Below, in pieces: positions 1 to 4,542 of a DNA stretch of 5,544 bases (the first letter of the stretch is position 1; the number at the start of each line of letters is the position of its first letter). A program made the position numbers and the translations under genes. The notes under the pieces were generated by a model. The model was not told the DNA's origin. It searched no databases and saw only the letters and a list, made by a program, of their open reading frames with translations. The DNA comes from JBAZCO01 sp041654915. Lineage in GTDB: Bacteria; Bacillota; Clostridia; Christensenellales; DTU072. The DNA lies in contig JBAZCO010000108.1 of assembly GCA_041654915.1 (NCBI GenBank), forward strand, positions 1 through 5,544, written 5' to 3'.

Positions 1-2
1 GT

Positions 3-40
3 CAAACGCCGCCTCGGAAAGGGCGTTTGTCGGCTTTTTT
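3..40 (+). terminator. Rho-independent terminator-like hairpin
   Basis: CAAACGCC (3-10) and GGCGTTTG (22-29) form a perfect 8-bp stem around an 11-nt loop. Five bases later a run of six T (35-40) follows, and the downstream stretch stays T-rich. An alternative outer pairing of GCCG (8-11) with CGGC (31-34) would put the T-run directly after the stem. Read on the + strand it would end a gene lying left of the window and converging on prfB. It might also stop prfB transcripts from the other side, but the bases that would form that U-tract lie outside the window. Confidence 0.5.
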
Positions 41-43
41 GTT

Positions 44-74
44 TTACTTTTTTGCCCGAACTGCAAAAAAGTAA
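44..74. repeat. Perfect 12-bp inverted repeat at the left end of the tandem array
   Basis: TTACTTTTTTGC (44-55) and GCAAAAAAGTAA (63-74) are exact reverse complements separated by a 7-base loop (56-62). The arms lie across the boundary between a partial repeat unit (about 41-55) and the first complete unit. Shorter versions of the same stem (TACTTTT with AAAAGTA) recur at the next two unit junctions: 110-116 with 131-137, and 173-179 with 193-199. The stem is mostly A-T, and its T-runs lie inside the stem, so it is not a classical intrinsic terminator on either strand. Confidence 0.7.
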
Positions 75-244
75 TATTACATTAAGTTACTTAAACTATC
101 AAAAGTTTATACTTTTTTTCCGAAAAACAGAAAAGTAATATTGCATAAGTTACTTAACCTATCAAAAGTTTATACTTTTTTCCGAATAACAGAAAAGTAA
201 TATTACAATAGGTTAATTAAGATATTAGAAGTTTATGCTTTTTT
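56..244. repeat. Three tandem 62-64 bp AT-rich units overlapping the prfB 3' end
   Basis: Units run 56-119 (64 bp), 120-181 (62 bp) and 182-244 (63 bp). Each begins CCGAA, then has AAAAGTAATATT, a palindromic centre, AGTTTAT, and ends in CTTTTTT. A fragment of a fourth unit (T-run followed by GCCCGAA) is seen at about 41-55. The centres are TTAAGT-T-ACTTAA (82-94), TAAGT-T-ACTTA (146-156) and TTAATTAA (213-220), so a palindrome is kept although the bases differ. The right-hand unit contains the prfB stop codon (233-235) and the final Lys-Lys-Ala codons. On the - strand the other two units also keep A6-G-(C/T)-ATAAAC, that is, the stop-codon context. This fits duplication of the prfB 3' end and trailer. 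There are no unique spacers, so it is not a CRISPR array. Confidence 0.85.
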
Positions 245-1330
245 AAGATATTCAAAAATAAATCCGTCAATATCCCCGTCCATAACAGCGGTGACATTGG
301 TGTTTTCGTATCCCGTGCGGTGGTCTTTTACCAAGGTGTAGGGGCAAAACACATAGGAGCGAATTTGACTGCCCCACTCTATCTTTTTTATCTCCCCTTT
401 AATCGTCGCCGCCTGCTCGGCTTGCTCCCGCTCCCGCCTTTCGGTGAGCTTGCTAATTAGCATCTTCATAGCGGTTTCTCTGTTTTGTATTTGTGAGCGC
501 TCGTTTTGGCATTGGGTGACAATCCCCGTTGGAATATGGGTGATGCGTATTGCGCTTTCTGTTTTATTCACATGCTGCCCGCCCGCCCCGCTAGAACGGC
601 TAGTGTCTATCCTCAAGTCCTCGGGGTTGATAACAATCTCGCCGCTGTCCAAAATCTCCGGCATAACCTCAAGGGAAGCAAACGAAGTATGCCGCCGTTT
701 GTTTGAGTCAAACGGGCTTATGCGAACAAGGCGATGCACGCCTTTTTCGGCTTTTAGGAATCCATAAGCGTTAGTTCCGGATATCAAAAACGACACACTC
801 TTGAGTCCCGCCTCATCGCCGTCTTGATAATCAAGCACTGTGATTTGAAAACCCGCCCTCTCGGCATATCTGCGGTACATACGGTATAGCATCTCTGCCC
901 AATCTTGCGCCTCAGTACCGCCCGCCCCTGCGTGAAGGGTGAGAATAGCATTAAGGGAGTCGTATTTACCTTTTAGGAGTGTTTCCAAAAACAAAGCTTC
1001 GCTTGCCTTTTCAAGTGAGGCTATAAGCGCTTGTATCTCGATAAGTGCAGAGGCATCCTCCATTTCCTCGGAAAGCTCAATCAATTCCTCTGCGTGCTTA
1101 ATCTTAGTTATAAGTGCCTCCGCTGATACTAGCTGTTTTTCCAGAGATGCTATTTTTTGGCTGTCGCTTTTTGCCCCGTCCGTATTTTTCCAATAATCCT
1201 CGCCCTGTTGCTTATCCTTTAGCAAGGCAAGTTCTTGGCGGATATTCTCAAGGTTTAGCGCATCCGCCGATGCCTCGGCAGATACCTTTAGGTCGGCAAG
1301 AGCTTGTTTTTCATTATAAAAATCTACCAT
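233..1330 (-). CDS. prfB: Peptide chain release factor 2 (RF2), read without frameshift
   Basis: RF2 recognises UGA and UAA stop codons in the ribosomal A site and triggers peptidyl-tRNA hydrolysis. The product is 365 residues, the same length as E. coli RF2. Visible family marks are an N-terminal helical/coiled region (about 1-120), HAGAGGTEAQDWAEMLYRMY (133-152), the stop-codon selectivity tripeptide SPF at 205-207, the catalytic GGQ at 250-252 within SSGAGGQHVNKTESA, and the C-terminal WGSQIRSYV block (319-327). SPF and GGQ sit at the same residue numbers as in E. coli from memory. Residue 246, a known activity-modulating site in E. coli, is Ser here. The ATG at 1330 is chosen because it gives the family length, has GGAAAG 7 bases upstream, and starts 4 bases after the secA stop. 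The frame stays open 44 codons further upstream, but that stretch lies inside secA. Codons 25-26 are CTA AAC: the usual in-frame UGA recoding site is absent. The gene ends in TAA. Confidence 0.97.
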   Translation of the reverse strand: MVDFYNEKQALADLKVSAEASADALNLENIRQELALLKDKQQGEDYWKNTDGAKSDSQKIASLEKQLVSAEALITKIKHAEELIELSEEMEDASALIEIQALIASLEKASEALFLETLLKGKYDSLNAILTLHAGAGGTEAQDWAEMLYRMYRRYAERAGFQITVLDYQDGDEAGLKSVSFLISGTNAYGFLKAEKGVHRLVRISPFDSNKRRHTSFASLEVMPEILDSGEIVINPEDLRIDTSRSSGAGGQHVNKTESAIRITHIPTGIVTQCQNERSQIQNRETAMKMLISKLTERREREQAEQAATIKGEIKKIEWGSQIRSYVFCPYTLVKDHRTGYENTNVTAVMDGDIDGFIFEYLKKA

Positions 1331-1334
1331 ACGC

Positions 1335-4007
1335 TTACTTTCCGCAACAGTTTTTGTGCTTTCTCCCTGAACCGCAAGGGCAGGGGTCGTTTCTGCCAAC
1401 AGAGCGGCTTGCGCTCTTGTTAACATATGTGACCTTTCTTTGTTGCATTGCCGTGTGCGCATTCTTTCTCTCTATTACCGCATTTATGTCCAGCTTGCAA
1501 AGAATAATTGTTGTTGTATCCTGTATGCTTTCCACCATTTCGTCAAACATCTCAAAGCCTTCTCTGCGGTACTCCATCACAGGGTCACGCTGCCCGTAAC
1601 CTCGCAAACCAATCCCCTTACGCAACCCGTCCATTGCCTCTATGTGATTCATCCAATGTCTGTCCACTTGGTTTAGCAGCACATTTCTTTCGGTCGCACG
1701 AAAATCAATGCCGTTTTCCTCAGAAAGCTTTAGCTTTTCCTCATACTGCCTAACCGCCTCGTCATATACAGCGTCAATTATTTTATTTTCGTTATTGCTG
1801 CTGCATAGCTCCTTTGTGATAACATTTGTGCCTTTGGCAAGAATTTTTAATTCCAATGCAGTATTAAAGCTTTGGTAATCTATTGTTGTTTCATCTGCGG
1901 AGGAAAAGTCGGCAAAAGTATAAACTATCTGGCTAGCAAGCGGCTCCATATACTTTAATATTTGGTCGTGAACATCCTTGCCCGCAAGCACCTCGTTCCT
2001 TTGCGAATAAATTAGTTGGCGCTGTTTATTCATAACATCATCATAGTTTAGCACAAACTTACGGCGTTGATAGTTGTTTTCCTCACACCGCTTTTGCGCA
2101 TTTTCTATCTGCTTAGAAAGCATAGGTACTTGAATAACGGTGTCCTCGTCCTTTGTAAGGGTAGATACTATTGCCTTCATCTTATCCCCGCCAAACAGCC
2201 TTAACAAATCGTCCTCAAATGAGAGGTAAAAACAAGAACTGCCCTCGTCACCTTGACGCCCTGCACGCCCTCTAAGCTGGTTGTCTATACGCCGTGACTC
2301 GTGCCGCTCTGTGCCTATCACCCTCAAACCGCCAAGCTCCTTGACTGCTAGTTTTTCCGCATCCGTTTCCTTTTTGTATTCTTTCAGCAGCTCCCCAAAG
2401 CGTAAGCGGGCTTCTATTAGCCGCTCCTCTTCCACAGCATTGTGTGCGGTGGCAACTTGTATCTCCTCTTCGGTAAATCCCTCAAGTATCATTTTTTGCT
2501 TAACTGTGAACTCTGGGTTACCGCCAAGCAAGATATCAGTACCCCTACCTGCCATATTGGTGGCAATCGTCACTGCTTTAAGACACCCCGCTTGCGCAAT
2601 TATTGCCGCCTCCTCTTTATGCCTTTTTGCGTTTAGCACATTGTGCTTTATGCCCTGCTTTAGCAGCAAGCGGCTCAAAAGCTCACTCGTTTCCACATTG
2701 GTTGTGCCTACAAGCACGGGCTGTCCCTTTGCATTGGATGCGGCAATATCCTCTATGATAAACTTATATTTTTTATCCTTATCAAGATAAACTTTATCTG
2801 ACTCATCTTTTCTTATCATATCTAAGTTTGTGGGTATTGGTACAACATCAAGGTTATATATGCCTTTAAATTCTGCCTCCTCGGTTAGCGCCGTTCCCGT
2901 CATACCCGATAGCTTTTTGTAAAGGCGGAAGTAGTTTTGAAAGGTAATCGTTGCAATCGTACGGTTTTCCTTTCTCACCTCTACATTTTCTTTTGCCTCT
3001 ATTGCTTGGTGCAAACCTTCGCTGTACCGTCTACCCGCCATTTTTCTGCCGGTAAACTCGTCCACAATAATAATTTCGCCGTCCTCTACAATATAATCTT
3101 TATCCCTGTGCATAAGATAATTGGCTCGCAGTGCGGAATTGATTTTTACCGATAGGTCTGCGTTTTCCGCATCGCCCAGATTGTCTATTCTAAAATAGCG
3201 CTCCGCTTTGGTCACGCCCGATTCGGACAGGTAAATATGACGGTCTTTTTCGTCAGTTGTGTAGTCATCCTCGTAAAGGGAGGCAACAAAACGGTTGGTG
3301 CGTGTATACATCTCGCTAGACTCGCCCGCAGGCGCAGAGATTATAAGCGGCGTTCTTGCCTCGTCTATTAAAATACTGTCGACTTCGTCCACAATGGCAA
3401 ATGCGTGTTCCCGCTGCATAACCCGAGATAGGTCGGTAGCCATATTGTCACGAAGGTAGTCAAATCCAATTTCGTTGTTGGTTGCGTATGTGATATCCGC
3501 CTCGTATGCCGCCTTTTTTTCCTCATAGGGCATATCGGGAACAATCACCCCCACTTTTAGCCCCAAAAACTTGAAAATCTTACCCATCCATTCCGCATCA
3601 CGGCGGGCAAGATATTCGTTTACCGTAACTATATGCACACCCTTCCCGGCAAGTGCATTTAGGTAAGCCGGCAAGGTTGCAACAAGCGTTTTGCCTTCAC
3701 CCGTTTGCATTTCGGCTATCCGCCCTTGGTGCAATACGATTCCGCCTATCAGCTGCACATAGAAGTGCCGCATATTAAGCACCCGTTTTCCCGCCTCTCG
3801 CACAACAGCAAAGGAATCGGGAAGAATATCATCCAAATCCTCTTTCTCGTCAAGCCTCCCCCTCAAAATATCCGTTTGTGCCCTAAGTTCCGCATCGGTC
3901 ATAGCGCTGTATTTTGGCTCAAGCGCCTCTATTTTATCGGCAATCGCCTCAAGTTTTCTTATCTGTCTTGTCTTTTCTTTTTGGAACAGCCTATCAAAAA
4001 AGCCCAT
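1335..4007 (-). CDS. secA: Preprotein translocase ATPase subunit SecA
   Basis: SecA binds preproteins and uses ATP hydrolysis to push them through the SecYEG channel at the inner face of the cytoplasmic membrane. The product is 890 residues with the full domain order. NBD1 has the Walker A motif MQTGEGKT (100-107) and the DEVD Walker B box (207-210). The preprotein cross-linking domain spans about 225-375, followed by the rest of NBD1. NBD2 includes NMAGRGTDILLGGNPEF (484-500) and the arginine-finger block IGTERHESRRIDNQLRGRAG (564-583). The scaffold and helical-wing region includes VDRHWMNHIEAMDGLRKGIG (781-800). The C-terminal SEC-C zinc motif has C876, C878, H884, C887 and C888 and would bind Zn, SecB-type partners or lipid. 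A charged insert at about 501-556 in NBD2 makes it longer than the 841-residue B. subtilis protein; such inserts are common in clostridial SecA. The start (MGFFDRLF) matches family N-termini and has GAGGT 5 bases upstream. It is first in an operon with prfB, 4 bp downstream. No motif is missing. Confidence 0.98.
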   Translation of the reverse strand: MGFFDRLFQKEKTRQIRKLEAIADKIEALEPKYSAMTDAELRAQTDILRGRLDEKEDLDDILPDSFAVVREAGKRVLNMRHFYVQLIGGIVLHQGRIAEMQTGEGKTLVATLPAYLNALAGKGVHIVTVNEYLARRDAEWMGKIFKFLGLKVGVIVPDMPYEEKKAAYEADITYATNNEIGFDYLRDNMATDLSRVMQREHAFAIVDEVDSILIDEARTPLIISAPAGESSEMYTRTNRFVASLYEDDYTTDEKDRHIYLSESGVTKAERYFRIDNLGDAENADLSVKINSALRANYLMHRDKDYIVEDGEIIIVDEFTGRKMAGRRYSEGLHQAIEAKENVEVRKENRTIATITFQNYFRLYKKLSGMTGTALTEEAEFKGIYNLDVVPIPTNLDMIRKDESDKVYLDKDKKYKFIIEDIAASNAKGQPVLVGTTNVETSELLSRLLLKQGIKHNVLNAKRHKEEAAIIAQAGCLKAVTIATNMAGRGTDILLGGNPEFTVKQKMILEGFTEEEIQVATAHNAVEEERLIEARLRFGELLKEYKKETDAEKLAVKELGGLRVIGTERHESRRIDNQLRGRAGRQGDEGSSCFYLSFEDDLLRLFGGDKMKAIVSTLTKDEDTVIQVPMLSKQIENAQKRCEENNYQRRKFVLNYDDVMNKQRQLIYSQRNEVLAGKDVHDQILKYMEPLASQIVYTFADFSSADETTIDYQSFNTALELKILAKGTNVITKELCSSNNENKIIDAVYDEAVRQYEEKLKLSEENGIDFRATERNVLLNQVDRHWMNHIEAMDGLRKGIGLRGYGQRDPVMEYRREGFEMFDEMVESIQDTTTIILCKLDINAVIERKNAHTAMQQRKVTYVNKSASRSVGRNDPCPCGSGRKHKNCCGK
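1338..1343 (-). promoter_or_regulatory. prfB ribosome binding site inside the secA 3' end
   Basis: Read on the - strand, GGAAAG lies 7 bases before the ATG at 1330 and covers the last two secA codons (Gly-Lys), just before the secA TAA. Ribosomes finishing secA would cover it, so translational coupling is plausible. It supports the ATG at 1330 over the upstream in-frame starts. Confidence 0.6.
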
Positions 4008-4011
4008 CTCT

Positions 4012-4017
4012 CACCTC
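4012..4017 (-). promoter_or_regulatory. secA ribosome binding site
   Basis: GAGGTG on the - strand ends 4 bases before the ATG at 4007 and is a strong match to the anti-Shine-Dalgarno complement. It fixes the secA start. Confidence 0.75.
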
Positions 4018-4056
4018 ATATCGGTTTTTATTTAAATAAATACTATTCAATTTCTT

Positions 4057-4085
4057 ATTATAACATAATTTAATACCCTTGACTA
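4057..4085 (-). promoter_or_regulatory. secA-prfB promoter with extended -10
   Basis: On the - strand the -35 element TAGTCA (4085-4080) matches four of six bases of TTGACA. After exactly 17 bases comes a perfect TATAAT (4062-4057), preceded by TG-N (4065-4063), an extended -10. Transcription would start near 4050, leaving a leader of about 43 bases with no evident riboswitch or terminator. This is a sigma-A-type housekeeping promoter by inspection. A second TTGTCA lies 12 bases further upstream but is not correctly spaced to this -10. Confidence 0.75.
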
Positions 4086-4114
4086 TTTTATTGACAAAAT
4101 ATTCCCTCAAAAAC

Positions 4115-4137
4115 TGTAAGGTTGTCAAATATTTTGA
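4115..4137 (+). repeat. Duplicated palindromic motif, copy 1
   Basis: TGTAAGGTTG is followed by the palindrome TCAAA-TAT-TTTGA (4125-4137). The copy at 4300-4323 has the same 11-base start and the same palindromic arms in the same orientation. This copy ends about 30 bases upstream of the secA -35 element, a possible site for a regulator. The palindrome could equally be a remnant of a duplication. Confidence 0.6.
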
Positions 4138-4151
4138 GCAATAAGGATAAA
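4122..4151 (+). promoter_or_regulatory. Weak candidate + strand promoter for an intergenic RNA
   Basis: TTGTCA (4122-4127) matches five of six -35 bases. After 18 bases GATAAA (4146-4151) matches four of six -10 bases but lacks the final T. A transcript would start near 4158, right before the palindrome at 4161. The spacing is acceptable and the -10 is poor. It is listed only because of its position relative to the hairpins downstream. Confidence 0.25.
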
Positions 4152-4160
4152 GTTTAGGTT

Positions 4161-4182
4161 AAGGGGCAAGTTCTTGCCCCTT
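4161..4182. repeat. Perfect 10-bp palindrome with 2-base centre
   Basis: AAGGGGCAAG (4161-4170) and CTTGCCCCTT (4173-4182) are exact reverse complements around TT. In + strand RNA the stem could extend by a U-G and a U-A pair (4160 with 4183, 4159 with 4184). It is the most GC-rich block of the intergenic region. No T-run follows directly on either strand, so it is not a standard terminator. It could be a protein-binding site, the 5' hairpin of an RNA, or one end of a palindrome-ended mobile element. Confidence 0.7.
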
Positions 4183-4299
4183 GAGCATCCTTCCCGTTTT
4201 TATAGTTTTCCCCTTTAAATTGAATTCTAGCAGATATTCTATCGAGCTTAAATAGCTTAATGGGCGCATTGGAAGGCGAAACTTGAATCTTACACTGTT

Positions 4300-4323
4300 T
4301 GTAAGGTTGTTCAAAATGTTTGA
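4300..4323 (+). repeat. Duplicated palindromic motif, copy 2
   Basis: TGTAAGGTTGT is followed by TCAAA-ATG-TTTGA (4311-4323). With the flanking T and A the palindrome is TTCAAA-N3-TTTGAA (4310-4324). It starts 185 bases to the right of the start of copy 1. Similarity continues beyond both copies: ATAAGGATAAAG follows copy 1 (4141-4152), and ATAAGTTGATAAAG follows copy 2 further on (about 4338-4351). This suggests an old duplication with small insertions. Confidence 0.6.
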
Positions 4324-4356
4324 AATATGCCTCGAAAATAAGTTGATAAAGCAATA

Positions 4357-4404
4357 GATAAAATTGAAAATTTGTTCTTGAACAAAGCAATTTTATCATT
4401 TTTT
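4357..4404 (+). terminator. Long AT-rich hairpin followed by six T
   Basis: GATAAAATTG (4357-4366) pairs perfectly with CAATTTTATC (4388-4397). Inside it TTTGTTC (4371-4377) pairs with GAACAAA (4380-4386) around a TT loop, with AAAA bulged on one side and a single G on the other. TTTTTT follows at 4399-4404, only on the + strand side. The 17 pairs and the T-run resemble an intrinsic terminator, but the stem is poorer in GC than usual. It would insulate the downstream promoter at 4458 from any upstream transcript. Confidence 0.45.
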
Positions 4405-4457
4405 GTAGAAAATTAGTGAGAGTATACAAAAAATTAGAGTTTTATTTAAATTTGCTA

Positions 4458-4486
4458 TTGTTATCTTTGTTGAATTGTGTTAAAAT
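4458..4486 (+). promoter_or_regulatory. Promoter of the InlB-B-repeat gene
   Basis: TTGTTA (4458-4463; four of six -35 matches) is followed after exactly 17 bases by TAAAAT (4481-4486; five of six -10 matches), preceded by TG-N (4478-4480), an extended -10 as for secA. Transcription would start near 4493, giving a leader of about 50 bases. The same nonamer TGTTAAAAT recurs at 4509-4517, but that copy has no acceptable -35. Confidence 0.65.
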
Positions 4487-4529
4487 ATGGATAATTTTTG
4501 CGTTTAAATGTTAAAATCAGCGCTTTTTT

Positions 4530-4535
4530 AGGAGG
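4530..4535 (+). promoter_or_regulatory. Ribosome binding site selecting the GTG start
   Basis: A perfect AGGAGG lies 7 bases before the GTG at 4543. It decides in favour of this non-ATG start; the first in-frame ATG (4588) lies inside the hydrophobic signal segment. Confidence 0.85.
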
Positions 4536-4542
4536 CAGGGAA

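Larger units (their letters stand above)
4158..4404 (+). ncRNA. Candidate structured small RNA (hypothetical)
   Basis: No known RNA family is recognised. Several hairpins fit one + strand transcript. The stems are 4161-4170 with 4173-4182; AATCTTACA (4286-4294) with TGTAAGGTT (4300-4308), where one pair is U-G and so works only in + strand RNA; TTCAAA (4310-4315) with TTTGAA (4319-4324); and a terminator-like hairpin at 4357-4397 followed by six T. CCTTCC (4189-4194) could also pair at long range with GGAAGG (4271-4276). The likely length is about 247 nt. The start is guessed from a weak promoter, and the stretch could instead be a decayed element. Confidence 0.25.
4008..4542. other. Divergent intergenic region, 535 bp, no convincing protein gene
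   Basis: This region separates secA (-) from the surface-protein gene (+). It holds the secA leader and promoter (4008-4085), a duplicated palindromic motif (4115-4137 and 4300-4323), a perfect palindrome (4161-4182), a long AT-rich hairpin with a T-run (4357-4404), and the promoter and leader of the + strand gene (4458-4542). On the - strand two frames are open at the same time: about 4154-4429 from a TTG, and 4159-4392 with its only ATG at 4269. Neither has a Shine-Dalgarno sequence, and neither translation is recognisable, so no coding region is called. Confidence 0.7.

Noticed and set aside
56..244. CRISPR array
   Set aside because: Units are directly adjacent with no unique spacers and differ by several substitutions. 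No cas genes are in the window.
1331..1462. 44-codon N-terminal extension of prfB
   Set aside because: It lies entirely inside the secA C-terminus and its stop. The ATG at 1330 gives exactly the family length and has its own RBS.
4008..4050. Riboswitch or attenuator in the secA leader
   Set aside because: The leader is only about 43 bases, AT-rich and without a stem followed by a T-run. The ATG-AGG-TGA mini frame just before the secA start is most simply the Shine-Dalgarno region.
3705..4073. 122-codon + strand open frame, and other + strand frames across 444-3155
   Set aside because: They are antisense to secA or prfB, which are unambiguous. They lack ribosome binding sites and recognisable products.
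4091..4120. Perfect TTGACA (4091-4096) as a + strand -35
   Set aside because: The hexamers 17 or 18 bases downstream (CTGTAA, TGTAAG) are poor -10 elements. The site overlaps the upstream region of the secA promoter, and the similar TTGACT at 4079-4084 suggests simple sequence similarity.
4159..4269. 36-codon - strand frame starting ATG at 4269 and ending in the palindrome
   Set aside because: The upstream frame is open back to 4392 with no other ATG and no ribosome binding site. The translation is not recognisable. Kept only as a note under the possible decayed element.
4154..4429. 91-codon - strand open frame in the intergenic region
   Set aside because: It needs a TTG start, has no Shine-Dalgarno sequence, matches no family known to me, and runs through both hairpins. 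A second frame is open over nearly the same stretch, so openness carries little weight here.
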